Shown: positions 17,051 to 25,689, counted from the first letter of the stretch. The stretch: DNA of 64,000 nt from Sphingobacterium griseoflavum (GCF_014653155.1 NZ_BNAF01000017.1:1-64000), one strand, 5' to 3'. The notes: generated by a model from the letters alone, not told the origin. Made by a program: numbers and translations.

Positions 17051-18277
17051 TCAGGGTACGATGCTACCTTTCTTTGTATAGAACTCGACATGCTCATTAA
17101 GCAGGATATTCTCCATCGCCCCTTGTTCTTCCAATCGGTCGGGATAAAGGATTCCATAAAGATGGTCGACTTCATGCTGAAAAATGACGGATGTGAATCC
17201 CTCGACCAGCTCTTCCACCGTTTTTCCGGTTTTCTTGTCCAAGTACTGTAATTTGATACTGTAGTTTCGAATAACATCCTCTTTCCGATCGGGGATGGAG
17301 AGGCATCCTTCAGCACCTTTTCGCAAAAGCTTCGAACGCCATATGATTTTGGGATTAATATAAACTTCAAATGGCTGCGATTCCTTGTCAAATCGCTGAA
17401 CCCATATTAAGCTTTTGTTCACACCGACTTGCGGCGCGGCGATACCTACCCCGGGATGCGCCGGATCTTGGACCGTGGCAAGCATCCGCGATATCAATAA
17501 GGGTAGCGTTGGATCATCGTGCTTTACATCGTCACATTGCGAGCGCAATATCACCGAGTCACGTTTCACCGTGGTCTGCAGCACATACATTTTCTCGTTA
17601 GCCTTTCCTGCTTGAATCAGTCTCTTTTCTTTCTCTGTGAAATTCTTCGCCATGGTACTGTCCTGTTCGCGTTGGTTCTTTGGACCCGTGTATTTTTTTT
17701 CGCCTGCTTCGATCGCTATATCCAGGTAATTATCTCGTGGTGGTTGCGGACATCGATATCCCGTGCTATAAGCGCAGTACGGGTTATATGCCTTGTTAAA
17801 ATCGATCGTCAACTTCCCCTGACTGATATCTTGTTTCTTCACATCGATATACCGCCCACTTTCATACGTTGTCTCGCCGGTCGTTTTATCTAAGATAGGA
17901 AAAAATAGATAGGATGATTGCATCTTCGACGGAAACAAACTGACATTTTCATAAATAGGTACGCTGAATTGCTGGCCTTTCAGCTTAAAGTGTACGTGGG
18001 CAAAGCGCCTGAACTCCTTACTCGTGCCGTCGGAAGTAGGCATACGAAAAGTCGGCTCATCGAAGAGCATTTCCACTGTAGCCTGCACTTTGAACGTCTC
18101 GTCCGGCAGGTAATAGTCTAGGTATCGTAAATTCTGCTCGGCAATAGGACCTTTCGCTTGTTGCGACAAACTCGTTAACTGCTGCTTTCTAAAGTTTTTA
18201 ATTTGCTGTGGATACGTTTGTCCAAAGCCCAATTTCGTGCCCAAAAAAAGTAAAACCAAAAAATACGTATATCGCAT
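17051..18277 (-). CDS. Exported fusion of a DUF1684 domain with a peptide deformylase domain
   Basis: 408 aa. A classic signal peptide (MRYTYFLVLLFLGTKLGFGQ, 1-20) is followed by a DUF1684 domain (about 25-200) with its hallmarks NPYCAYS (165-171) and RCPQPP (175-180). A short linker leads to a complete peptide deformylase fold (about 245-400). All three metal/catalytic motifs are present: GVGIAAPQ (276-283), EGCLS (323-327) and HEVDH (368-372). Normal deformylases remove formyl groups from nascent proteins in the cytosol; this one should work outside it. The substrate is unknown. A cytosolic deformylase gene is not in the window. No frameshift is seen. Confidence 0.9.
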   Translation of the reverse strand: MRYTYFLVLLFLGTKLGFGQTYPQQIKNFRKQQLTSLSQQAKGPIAEQNLRYLDYYLPDETFKVQATVEMLFDEPTFRMPTSDGTSKEFRRFAHVHFKLKGQQFSVPIYENVSLFPSKMQSSYLFFPILDKTTGETTYESGRYIDVKKQDISQGKLTIDFNKAYNPYCAYSTGYRCPQPPRDNYLDIAIEAGEKKYTGPKNQREQDSTMAKNFTEKEKRLIQAGKANEKMYVLQTTVKRDSVILRSQCDDVKHDDPTLPLLISRMLATVQDPAHPGVGIAAPQVGVNKSLIWVQRFDKESQPFEVYINPKIIWRSKLLRKGAEGCLSIPDRKEDVIRNYSIKLQYLDKKTGKTVEELVEGFTSVIFQHEVDHLYGILYPDRLEEQGAMENILLNEHVEFYTKKGSIVP

Positions 18278-18297
18278 CGCTGTTGTCTTTAATCTAT

Positions 18298-18305
18298 CAA
18301 ATATA
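18298..18305 (-). promoter_or_regulatory. Candidate -7 box (TATATTTG) for the DUF1684-deformylase gene
   Basis: On the minus strand the bases read TATATTTG, an exact match to the Bacteroidota TAnnTTTG element, about 20 bases upstream of the start codon at 18277. No convincing -33 box was found. Confidence 0.45.
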
Positions 18306-18352
18306 TAGATTTTTTATTTGCATCACCTAAGTGGATGCTGCGAGCGGAATCG

Positions 18353-18360
18353 TATTTTTG
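18353..18360 (+). promoter_or_regulatory. Candidate -7 box (TATTTTTG) for ruvX-ybeY
   Basis: Exact match to TAnnTTTG, 17 bases upstream of the ruvX ATG at 18378. A TTTG at 18317-18320 is too far away to be a normal -33 element. Confidence 0.4.
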
Positions 18361-18377
18361 TTAAAAGAACTGCTCGT

Positions 18378-18788
18378 ATGCGTATAATGGCATTTGATTA
18401 TGGAACAAAAAGGATCGGTATTGCGGTTACGGATCCTTTGCAGATTATTGCTACTGCACTGACGACCGTGCACCCGGAAAAGATATGGGATTTTCTAACA
18501 AACTATTTGTCTGCAGAACAAGTCGAGACATTCGTCGTTGGAAAGCCTGTGCAAATGGATGGCTCAGCATCAGAATCTGCACCACATGTCACCGGCTTTG
18601 TTCGTAAATTGCGTAAAACATTTCCGGGCATACAGGTCGTAGAGGTTGACGAACGTTTTACATCCAAGATGGCTTCTAGCGTTATCGCGCAAAGCGGGAA
18701 AAAGAAAAGTAAGCGCCAAGAAAAGGGATTGGTAGATACCGTATCGGCGGCTATTATTTTACAGACTTTTATGGAAACTAGATCTTAA
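18378..18788 (+). CDS. ruvX: Putative pre-16S rRNA nuclease RuvX/YqgF
   Basis: 136 aa from the ATG at 18378. The upstream in-frame ATG at 18318 is rejected because the conserved family start is MRIMAFDYGTKRIGIAVTD, whose first acidic residue Asp6 belongs to the RNase H-like active site. Further motifs are VVGKP, VDERFTS and VDTVSAAIILQ. In E. coli YqgF processes the 5' end of 16S rRNA; the RuvX name reflects an older resolvase idea. ybeY, another 16S maturation gene, starts 3 bp later, which supports the rRNA role. Confidence 0.95.
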   Translation: MRIMAFDYGTKRIGIAVTDPLQIIATALTTVHPEKIWDFLTNYLSAEQVETFVVGKPVQMDGSASESAPHVTGFVRKLRKTFPGIQVVEVDERFTSKMASSVIAQSGKKKSKRQEKGLVDTVSAAIILQTFMETRS

Positions 18789-18791
18789 CTT

Positions 18792-19226
18792 ATGGCATTG
18801 AAAGACATATTGTTCTTCAACGAAGACATTACATACCAACTGAAAGATAAACAAAAAATTCGGCAGTGGATTGGAGACACGATCAAGGCTGAAGGTTACA
18901 AGCGAATAGGCGAACTTAATTTTATACTCTGTTCGGATGCCTATTTGCTTGAAATAAACAAAGAATATCTTGATCATGACACGTATACGGATATCGTCAC
19001 GTTCGATTCGTCGGAAATGGACGATACCATTGCGGGAGATATATTTATTTCGGTAGAGCGTACAAAGGAAAATGCAGCAAAGTTTGCGGTTTCTGAGCGC
19101 GATGAATTGCATCGTGTTATTATCCATGGTGTTCTTCATTTGTGCGGCTTCCACGACAAGAAAAAGGAAGATAAGGCACTGATGACCGATAAAGAAAATG
19201 AGTATCTCGGGAAGCGCATCTTCTGA
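18792..19226 (+). CDS. ybeY: Endoribonuclease YbeY (rRNA maturation)
   Basis: 144 aa, full length. The zinc site lies in HGVLHLCGFHD at 112-122. His112 and His116 are standard; the third position, usually His in proteobacterial YbeY (GYDH), is Asp122 here with His at 121. From memory, Bacteroidota members often have Asp there. YDHDTYTDIVTFD-like residues (60-72) are also typical. YbeY takes part in 16S rRNA 3' processing and ribosome quality control. It forms a two-gene unit with ruvX. Confidence 0.95.
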   Translation: MALKDILFFNEDITYQLKDKQKIRQWIGDTIKAEGYKRIGELNFILCSDAYLLEINKEYLDHDTYTDIVTFDSSEMDDTIAGDIFISVERTKENAAKFAVSERDELHRVIIHGVLHLCGFHDKKKEDKALMTDKENEYLGKRIF

Positions 19227-19322
19227 TACCAGCTTGCAATTCACTTGATGTTATCCATCCACCATCAGCTCAAACTTTGAGTTACCAAAGGCCAGCGATC
19301 TAATCTGTGTAAGAAAAAGAAA

Positions 19323-19342
19323 GGCCGGAATTTCGTCCGACC
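19323..19342 (-). terminator. Terminator of ndk
   Basis: 7-bp stem with one mismatch (19323-19329 with 19336-19342). On the minus strand it is followed by TTTCTTTTTCTT, about 30 bases after the ndk stop codon. Confidence 0.65.
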
Positions 19343-19372
19343 TCGCTAATTTTCTTGCTGTCTTTTAAAATA

Positions 19373-19792
19373 CTAGAAACGCTCAAATTGAGAGAAGTAG
19401 AAGTTTCCCTCGATTTCGGCGTTCTCGTTCGAGTCAGAACCATGCACCGCATTAGCCTCGATAGATTCTGCATACTTGTTGCGGATTGTTCCTTCATCTG
19501 CTTTTTTAGGATCAGTTGCGCCAATCAAGGCACGGAAATCTTCAACCGCATTTTCTTTTTCTAAAATCGCTGCAACGATGGGTCCCGAGGTCATGAACGC
19601 TACCAAGTCACCGTAGAATGGTCTTTCTTTATGAACGGCGTAAAAGTTTCCTGCCGATTCAGCAGTAAGCTGGATGTATTTCATAGCGACGATCTTAAAC
19701 CCGCCAGCGATAATATCATTTAAAATTGCTCCGATGTGACCATTTGCTACGGCATCTGGCTTTATCATCGTAAAAGTTCTGTTTGTTGCCAT
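19373..19792 (-). CDS. ndk: Nucleoside diphosphate kinase
   Basis: 139 aa, the standard length. It has the N-terminal FTMIKPDAV and the active-site stretch NAVHGSDS, whose His117 carries the phosphate. The enzyme moves the gamma-phosphate from ATP to other nucleoside diphosphates and keeps NTP and dNTP pools balanced. It is a single-gene unit on the minus strand with its own -7 box and terminator, convergent with ybeY. Confidence 0.98.
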   Translation of the reverse strand: MATNRTFTMIKPDAVANGHIGAILNDIIAGGFKIVAMKYIQLTAESAGNFYAVHKERPFYGDLVAFMTSGPIVAAILEKENAVEDFRALIGATDPKKADEGTIRNKYAESIEANAVHGSDSNENAEIEGNFYFSQFERF

Positions 19793-19811
19793 TGTATTCG
19801 ATAATTTTTTA

Positions 19812-19819
19812 CAAAGTTA
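19812..19819 (-). promoter_or_regulatory. -7 box (TAACTTTG) of ndk
   Basis: On the minus strand the bases read TAACTTTG, an exact TAnnTTTG match 20 bases before the ndk start. No -33 TTTG is visible at normal spacing. Confidence 0.5.
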
Positions 19820-19921
19820 GTAAATCCGTTGTTCTTTACCGTATTGCAGGCGTAGGAAAATAGTGGGATATTCGCTCGGAAGCATAATTGGAGCGCACAG
19901 TTTGCCGCAAGTATACACGGA

Positions 19922-19937
19922 CTTATTTTTAAATAAG
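19922..19937. repeat. Perfect inverted repeat upstream of the dienelactone hydrolase gene
   Basis: CTTATTT at 19922-19928 and AAATAAG at 19931-19937 with a 2-base centre. A second repeat, GCTTGC/GCAAGC, follows at 19940-19961 and runs into a short T tract. They may be an operator and a weak terminator. Confidence 0.35.
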
Positions 19938-20040
19938 GGGCTTGCTTTGCAATGGGCAAGCGCTGTTTTTCGAATGAATCGTATAAAACAAAAACAATCG
20001 AGCCAAATAGTCGTTACTACCTTTAGTTAATAGGTTAGAT

Positions 20041-20784
20041 ATGTATAAGCTTTTAATAATAGCGTGCTTTTTTGCTCTGGTCGATGGCCTGCATGCGCAA
20101 GAATTAAAAACGGTATCGTATACCGACGGTACACAGAAATTGAATGGACTCTTGGCAGCTGAAGGAGCGCAAAACAAACCGGGAGTATTGATCCTGCCAG
20201 CATGGAAAGGCATCGACAAGGAAGCCAAAGACGCTGCTCTGGCTTTGGAAAAAGAAGGATACATCGCTTTTATCGCCGATATTTACGGGGAAGGAAACAT
20301 TCCGCAAGATAATGCGGCCGCTGGGAAGATTGCGGGAAAATACAAAAGTGATTACAAAGCCTATCAGCACCGTATACACTTGGCACTGGAGGAGCTGAAA
20401 AAGGCAGGGGCGCATACTGATAAAATTGCTGTAATCGGATATTGCTTTGGTGGAACAGGTGCCTTGGAAGCTGCCAGAGGAGGTCTCCCGGTGCAGGGTG
20501 TGGTCTCTATACATGGGGGGCTCGCCAAAGACAGTGCGCGGCCAAATACGCCTTTGTCAACCAAAATTTTAATCGAAAACCCCGCAGAGGATAAAGGCGT
20601 CACGCCTCAGATCTTGGATGCCCTAACGAAAGAGTTGAACGACGGTGATGCAGATTGGCAACTAATTACCTACGCGCATGCAGGGCATACCTTTACAGAC
20701 CCTGCATCCCCAGATTACAATAAGTTGATGGCCGATCGGGCTTGGCAGCATACGTTGCTCTTCCTAGCAGAGCTTTTGAAGTAG
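20041..20784 (+). CDS. Exported dienelactone hydrolase-family protein
   Basis: 247 aa with a signal peptide (1-20, ending HAQ). An alpha/beta-hydrolase fold of the dienelactone hydrolase family has the nucleophile Cys135 in GYCFGG, LPAWKGID and DIYGEG near the N-terminus and the catalytic His in YAHAGHTFTD (about 224). The family hydrolyses lactones and esters; in Bacteroidota the exported members have no assigned substrate. It stands alone between housekeeping genes and the pectin locus, 470 bp before the first pectinase gene. A link with pectin is possible but unsupported. Confidence 0.88.
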   Translation: MYKLLIIACFFALVDGLHAQELKTVSYTDGTQKLNGLLAAEGAQNKPGVLILPAWKGIDKEAKDAALALEKEGYIAFIADIYGEGNIPQDNAAAGKIAGKYKSDYKAYQHRIHLALEELKKAGAHTDKIAVIGYCFGGTGALEAARGGLPVQGVVSIHGGLAKDSARPNTPLSTKILIENPAEDKGVTPQILDALTKELNDGDADWQLITYAHAGHTFTDPASPDYNKLMADRAWQHTLLFLAELLK

Positions 20785-21254
20785 TGGGCTTTGTCTGTTG
20801 CGCGGCTACCCAGGCCGTCCTGTCGTTATCAGAAAAGGAACCATGGTGTGTCTGGCGGCAACCATCCTCAGACATAAACTGACTAACCTGTAGCATGGTG
20901 AGCGGAATCCATGCTAACAAATCGATCCATCGAACATGGCTATCTCATGCCAAATTCGGCGTCCCACCCAATCCGAACACCCATCGGTGATTCAAGAATT
21001 TAGAACCATTGAAGAGGTCTTTTTTAAGTTTTTAGTGACTATCACGAAGTTTTTACAAAAGCAAAAATAGGCGGAATGAACATTGTGAGCGACTCTTAAC
21101 ACGCAAAAAGCTGGATGTACCCGTTAAAACAGGACACTACAGGTTGCCCTTGCACAACTTACTTGATAGCTTAGTAATAATATCTATGCAGCTCTTGTGC
21201 TAACCCAAGTGTTGGAATCAACCACTATGCTGTTGTACGCTATCAATTAAAGGA
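20785..21254. other. Long intergenic region upstream of the RG-I locus
   Basis: 470 bases with no convincing gene. It holds an 8-bp inverted repeat (20891-20916) and an AT-rich stretch at about 21020-21065. The promoter of the first pectin operon should lie near its right end, but no exact TAnnTTTG box was found. Confidence 0.5.
20891..20916. repeat. Inverted repeat, possible hairpin
   Basis: TAGCATGG at 20891-20898 pairs perfectly with CCATGCTA at 20909-20916 over a 10-base loop. No T run follows, so it is not a standard terminator. Confidence 0.45.
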
Positions 21255-22595
21255 ATGATGAGAAGTAAAAAAATCATAATACTAAGTTGGACATTGCTGT
21301 GTATCTGTTTGCATGGAATGGTTAAGGCGCAGGATCAATTCCCCGATGGCAGTATAATTACTCCTTGGTTCAAGCAGATCGAGCCAACACGGGTAGCGAT
21401 ATTGGGCAAGGCCTATCGTATCACAGATTTCGCCGTGGAACAGGATAGTATGCTCGTACAAACGGAAAAAATCCAAGCAGTTATTGATCAGGCGTATGAG
21501 GCGGGGGGCGGCGTTATTGTTGTGCCGCGCGGAACTTTCCTCAGTGGTTCTCTTTTTTTTAAAGCCAACACCCATTTGCATCTCGAAGAAGGGGCGGTTT
21601 TAAAAGGGAGTGACGACATTGCTGATTTCGCGCTACGCTTGACACGTATGGAGGGGCAAACATTAAAATATTTTTCAGCCCTCGTGAATGCGGATAACGT
21701 GGATGGATTTACCTTGTCTGGAAAAGGAACCTTGGACGGTAACGGACTACGTTATTGGAAAGCTTTTTGGCTACGCAGAGCGTTTAATCCAAATTGCACC
21801 AATATGGATGAAATGCGCCCGCGTGTGCTATATGTATCGAATAGCAAAAACGTACAGATATCGGGCGTGCATATGAAAAACTCGCCATTCTGGACGTCAC
21901 ACTATTATAACGTGGAAAACTTAAAACTACTGGATTTGCGCATCACGGCTCCGGAAAAACCCGTTAAGGCACCCAGTTCCGATGCCATAGACCTTGATGT
22001 CTGTAAAAATGTACTCATTAAAAACTGTTACCTATCGGTAAACGATGATGCCATAGCTTTAAAGGGAGGCAAAGGACCGCGAGCGGATAAAGATCCTAAT
22101 AACGGCGGAAATGCGAATATCATTATTGAAGATTGTGCCTTCGGTTTCTGCCACAGTGCGCTTACTTGCGGAAGTGAATCTATTCTCAGTTATAACGTTA
22201 TCTTTCGGAATAATACCTTGGATAAGGCGAAGAAACTCCTGCAACTTAAAATGCGGCCGGACACACCACAAGAGTACGAACACATCTTAATCGAGAACGT
22301 GACCGGCAATGCCAATAGCCTGCTGTTTGTAAAGCCTTGGACACAGTTTTTCGATCTAAAAGGAGAACAGGACATTAAACTGTCTTATGCACGAAATATT
22401 ACCCTACGGAATGTCACCTTGGATTGCGATATCTTATTCGACGTCAATAAATCCGATCAATATCAACTCTCGAATTTTACGTTTGATAACCTAACGGTAA
22501 ATGCTTCAAAGCGTGCCAATATCCAGCAAGAGTATGTCACGGATTTTCAGCTGAAGAATGTACGGGTAAACGGAAAACCAGTTGCTAAAAAATAA
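21255..22595 (+). CDS. GH28-family glycoside hydrolase with variant active-site motifs
   Basis: 446 aa with a signal peptide ending near VKAQ (about 25). Right-handed parallel beta-helix protein of the polygalacturonase family; the N-terminal part has IQAVIDQAYEAGGGVIVVPRGTFLSGSL. Motifs are altered relative to typical GH28: SSDAID (about 240) for NTDGID, NDDAIALK (about 261) keeps the Asp pair, CHSALTCGSE (about 298) replaces GHG...GSE, and LKMRPD (about 330) replaces RIK. The acidic residues and His remain, so it is probably active on a substrate related to rhamnogalacturonan. First gene of the RG-I operon, 9 bp before PL11. Confidence 0.87.
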   Translation: MMRSKKIIILSWTLLCICLHGMVKAQDQFPDGSIITPWFKQIEPTRVAILGKAYRITDFAVEQDSMLVQTEKIQAVIDQAYEAGGGVIVVPRGTFLSGSLFFKANTHLHLEEGAVLKGSDDIADFALRLTRMEGQTLKYFSALVNADNVDGFTLSGKGTLDGNGLRYWKAFWLRRAFNPNCTNMDEMRPRVLYVSNSKNVQISGVHMKNSPFWTSHYYNVENLKLLDLRITAPEKPVKAPSSDAIDLDVCKNVLIKNCYLSVNDDAIALKGGKGPRADKDPNNGGNANIIIEDCAFGFCHSALTCGSESILSYNVIFRNNTLDKAKKLLQLKMRPDTPQEYEHILIENVTGNANSLLFVKPWTQFFDLKGEQDIKLSYARNITLRNVTLDCDILFDVNKSDQYQLSNFTFDNLTVNASKRANIQQEYVTDFQLKNVRVNGKPVAKK

Positions 22596-22604
22596 TGTAA
22601 ACCT

Positions 22605-24866
22605 ATGCAATCATTCCCATTCGTGCGCAATAGATTATCGTTGTGGTTACTAGCGCTTCTTCTTTTCGGCCTAGCGTCCACCGTGAATGCCCAGCGTTTG
22701 GTTGAATTTCTTGATCGCGGTTTGGTGGCGCTAAAAACTTCGGATGAATCGACTTTCTTAAGTTGGCGCCTCTTGGCGACAGATGATTTTGAAACACCAT
22801 TTACGGTGTATAGGCAGTATCCCGGTGAGCAGCAAGTACGGCTAAATGACAAACCCTTGCGTAAAGGAACAAACTTTTTGGATAACACAGTAGATCACAG
22901 CAAAGATGTAACCTACACGCTGATGGAGTGGCAGAAAGGAAAGGAAATTGTCTCGGCTACGATCACTATGAGAGCAACGGATTCCATTCGGCCGTATTTG
23001 GAAATCCCGTTACGAACTCCTGTAGGCTACAGCCCTGGCGATGCCTCTGTTGCTGATTTGGACGGTGACGGTATCTACGAAATTGTAATTCACCAAACCG
23101 GCAAGGCACACGACAATGCCCACAACGGAATAACGGACGAGCCCATCTTGCAGGCATATAAATTGGATGGAACCTTCTTATGGGAGATAAATTTAGGCAA
23201 GAATATCAGGGAGGGTGCGCACTATACCCAGTTCATGCTGTATGATCTGGATGGAGATGGTCGAGCGGAGTTGGTTTGTAAAACAGCAGATGGCACAAGG
23301 GATGGATTGGGTAATATCATAGGTGATGCGCATGCTGATTGGCGAGATACAGCAGCCCAATCGCGGACATTTGGACGCATTTTGGAAGGACCAGAGTTTT
23401 TGACTGTTTTTGATGGCTTGACGGGCGAAGCAATTAGTACAGTAGATTACTTGCCTGCGCGGGGCAATTTGCGCAGCTGGGGCGACACCAATGCGAACCG
23501 CTCGGATCGATTTTTAGCTGCGGTTGCCTATTTAGATGGAAAAAATCCATCTGTCATCATGACGAGGGGATATTATGAACGTACGGCCTTGGCTGCTTGG
23601 GACTTTAAGGATAAAAAACTACAGAGTCGATGGGTCTTTGACACCCAAACGCGGGAGCATCCGTATGCTGGCCAAGGCTACCACAGTCTATCTGTGGCCG
23701 ATGTTGATCAGGACGGGAAGGACGAAATAATTTTTGGCGCAATGGCCATTGACGACGACGGTGCGGGCCTATACAGCACGGGGCTAGGCCATGGCGATGC
23801 GCTACATGTCGCAGATCTGGATCCTGATCGGCCAGGACTGGAGGTTTTTGGCATCCATGAGCTTAAAGGTGGTCGCAAAGGTATTGGTGCAGCCTTGCGA
23901 GATGCCCGTACAGGCGAGGTACTATTTCAAGGAGCTATCGACCAAGATGTGCCGCGCGGCGTAGCCGCCAATATAGATCCAGCGCACAAAGGCGCCTACA
24001 TGTGGTGGTTGGGGTCAAAATCTCTTTATGACATGAAGGGCAACGAGGTGGGCGTGGCTCCAAGGTCGACGAATTTCTTGATCTGGTGGGATGGCGACCT
24101 CAGCCGAGAGTTACTTAATAGCAATTATATCGAGAAGTACAACGAAGGCGTTATTTTTAGGGCGGATGGCGCCTCATCTATCAATGGAACAAAAAGTACA
24201 CCCAATTTAAGTGCTGATATTTTGGGAGATTGGCGGGAAGAACTTATTCTAAGGGCCGACGACAACCAATCCTTACACATCTACAGCACCACTATTCCTA
24301 CAGAACACCGGCTCTACACCTTGATGCATGACCCGCAATACCGATTGAGTATCGCATGGCAAAACGTTGCCTACAACCAACCCCCGCACACCAGCTATTA
24401 TCTCGGTACCGGAATGGATATGCCTGCTAAGCCTCACGTGCAAGTTGTCCGTCCAAAGCGGGCTATCCAGGCTACAGCGGGCAGGAAACTGTTTCGCGAT
24501 CCGGTTGAAGATGGTGCTGCCGACCCCGCAGTGATTTGGCACGCGAAAAAAAAGAAATGGAATATGCTCAACACCAACTGGGCCGCAAGGCCGCTGGCAA
24601 TGTTTGGCGTAATATGGCTACGCGCGGCATCTATTGGCGTGGCGGTTTCGGCTGATGCTGTGAATTGGATCTACGAGCATAGTGCAAATTTTAATGCTTC
24701 CCATAGCACCGGTACAGGTTGGGCGACCGAGATCTTATCCCATAAAGACGGATATAGCTTTCCGACGACCATACCCAAACAAAATTTAGCGGGGATAAAA
24801 AATTTGACATCCGGTTTGGAGGGCTCGTCCGGTTCGAATCAACCATTGAAACGGTATCTAAGATAA
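22605..24866 (+). CDS. PL11 rhamnogalacturonan lyase with an extra C-terminal glycosidase remnant
   Basis: 753 aa. After a signal peptide (ending NAQ, about 30) comes a complete PL11 lyase, an eight-bladed propeller with calcium-binding-like DLDGDG, DLDGDGRAE and DVDQDGKDE repeats, ending near residue 620. The family cleaves alpha-1,4 bonds between rhamnose and galacturonate in the RG-I backbone by beta-elimination. Residues about 625-753 are extra and resemble the start of a five-bladed propeller hydrolase (FRDPVEDGAADPAVIWH, then KWNMLNTNW), ending without the rest of such a domain. PL11 alone is about 600-620 aa. The stop overlaps the next start (TAATG). Confidence 0.92.
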   Translation: MQSFPFVRNRLSLWLLALLLFGLASTVNAQRLVEFLDRGLVALKTSDESTFLSWRLLATDDFETPFTVYRQYPGEQQVRLNDKPLRKGTNFLDNTVDHSKDVTYTLMEWQKGKEIVSATITMRATDSIRPYLEIPLRTPVGYSPGDASVADLDGDGIYEIVIHQTGKAHDNAHNGITDEPILQAYKLDGTFLWEINLGKNIREGAHYTQFMLYDLDGDGRAELVCKTADGTRDGLGNIIGDAHADWRDTAAQSRTFGRILEGPEFLTVFDGLTGEAISTVDYLPARGNLRSWGDTNANRSDRFLAAVAYLDGKNPSVIMTRGYYERTALAAWDFKDKKLQSRWVFDTQTREHPYAGQGYHSLSVADVDQDGKDEIIFGAMAIDDDGAGLYSTGLGHGDALHVADLDPDRPGLEVFGIHELKGGRKGIGAALRDARTGEVLFQGAIDQDVPRGVAANIDPAHKGAYMWWLGSKSLYDMKGNEVGVAPRSTNFLIWWDGDLSRELLNSNYIEKYNEGVIFRADGASSINGTKSTPNLSADILGDWREELILRADDNQSLHIYSTTIPTEHRLYTLMHDPQYRLSIAWQNVAYNQPPHTSYYLGTGMDMPAKPHVQVVRPKRAIQATAGRKLFRDPVEDGAADPAVIWHAKKKKWNMLNTNWAARPLAMFGVIWLRAASIGVAVSADAVNWIYEHSANFNASHSTGTGWATEILSHKDGYSFPTTIPKQNLAGIKNLTSGLEGSSGSNQPLKRYLR

Positions 24867-25660
24867 TGATTATGACAAGAAATAGAATGATCAAGGCTTT
24901 TGTCGTTTTGTGCTTCATCATGACTTGTGGATTTATTGCGGAGCAGGATCGACCAACCCTATTTGTGATTGGCGATTCTACGGTGAAAAGTGGAAGAGGT
25001 GACGGTAGTGACGGACAGTGGGGCTGGGGTAGCTTTATTGGCGACCACTTGGATACATCGGCTATACGTATGGAAAATTGTGCCTTAGGCGGGACAAGTA
25101 GCCGAACTTTTTATAATAATCCAAAACTATGGCAACAGGTGTTGGACCATGTTAAACCTGGCGATTATGTGATCATGCAGTTTGGGCATAACGACGCCAG
25201 TCCTATAGTCGATACGCTGCGAGCACGAGGTACAATCAAGGGCAATGGCGAAGGATACAAAGAAGTCTACAATCCGTTGCTCAAGCAAAAGGAAATGGTC
25301 TATAGCTATGGCTTTTACTTGCGAAGATTTGTGAAGAATGTACAAGATAAAGGCGCAACGGCGATCGTTTGTTCGCCCATTCCGCGTCACGCTTGGGATG
25401 GCGAGAAGGTTAAGCGTTCGGATTATGCAACTTGGGCAGAAGAAGCTGCTCAACAGGCTGCAGCATGTTTCGTGCCGTTACAAGATTTGGTGATCGATCA
25501 TTATGAGCAGGTGGGAAAAGTGGTCGTGGCAGCGAAGTATTTTGGGCCGAAAGATGGAACGCATACCACGCAGGCAGGGGCCCAATTGAACGCTACGCTG
25601 TTGGTAGGCTATTTAGCAGATAGTCCACGTCTCGGGCTACATAAATTCCTGAAAAGATAA
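24866..25660 (+). CDS. Rhamnogalacturonan acetylesterase (SGNH/GDSL, CE12-like)
   Basis: 264 aa (an ATG at 24872 is an alternative start). An N-terminal hydrophobic signal leads to the SGNH hydrolase blocks: FVIGDSTV (Ser nucleophile, about 33-38), GGTSSRTF, FGHNDASP and the C-terminal DGTHTTQAGA with the catalytic Asp/His. CE12 enzymes remove acetyl groups from galacturonate in the RG-I backbone, opening it to the lyase and hydrolases encoded around it. The TAATG overlap with the PL11 gene suggests translational coupling. Confidence 0.9.
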   Translation: MIMTRNRMIKAFVVLCFIMTCGFIAEQDRPTLFVIGDSTVKSGRGDGSDGQWGWGSFIGDHLDTSAIRMENCALGGTSSRTFYNNPKLWQQVLDHVKPGDYVIMQFGHNDASPIVDTLRARGTIKGNGEGYKEVYNPLLKQKEMVYSYGFYLRRFVKNVQDKGATAIVCSPIPRHAWDGEKVKRSDYATWAEEAAQQAAACFVPLQDLVIDHYEQVGKVVVAAKYFGPKDGTHTTQAGAQLNATLLVGYLADSPRLGLHKFLKR

Positions 25661-25689
25661 GCTGACAAGCGATAATGATCTGAAATTAT

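Noticed and set aside
24828..24850. GGTTCGAATC-like string resembling a tRNA T-arm
   Set aside because: It lies inside the PL11 reading frame, the flanking bases do not pair and no acceptor or anticodon arms are around it.
22605..24866. Sequencing frameshift as the cause of the odd PL11 tail
   Set aside because: Reading the other frames after 24700 did not restore a recognisable hydrolase, so a simple one-base error does not explain it, although it cannot be excluded without other genomes.
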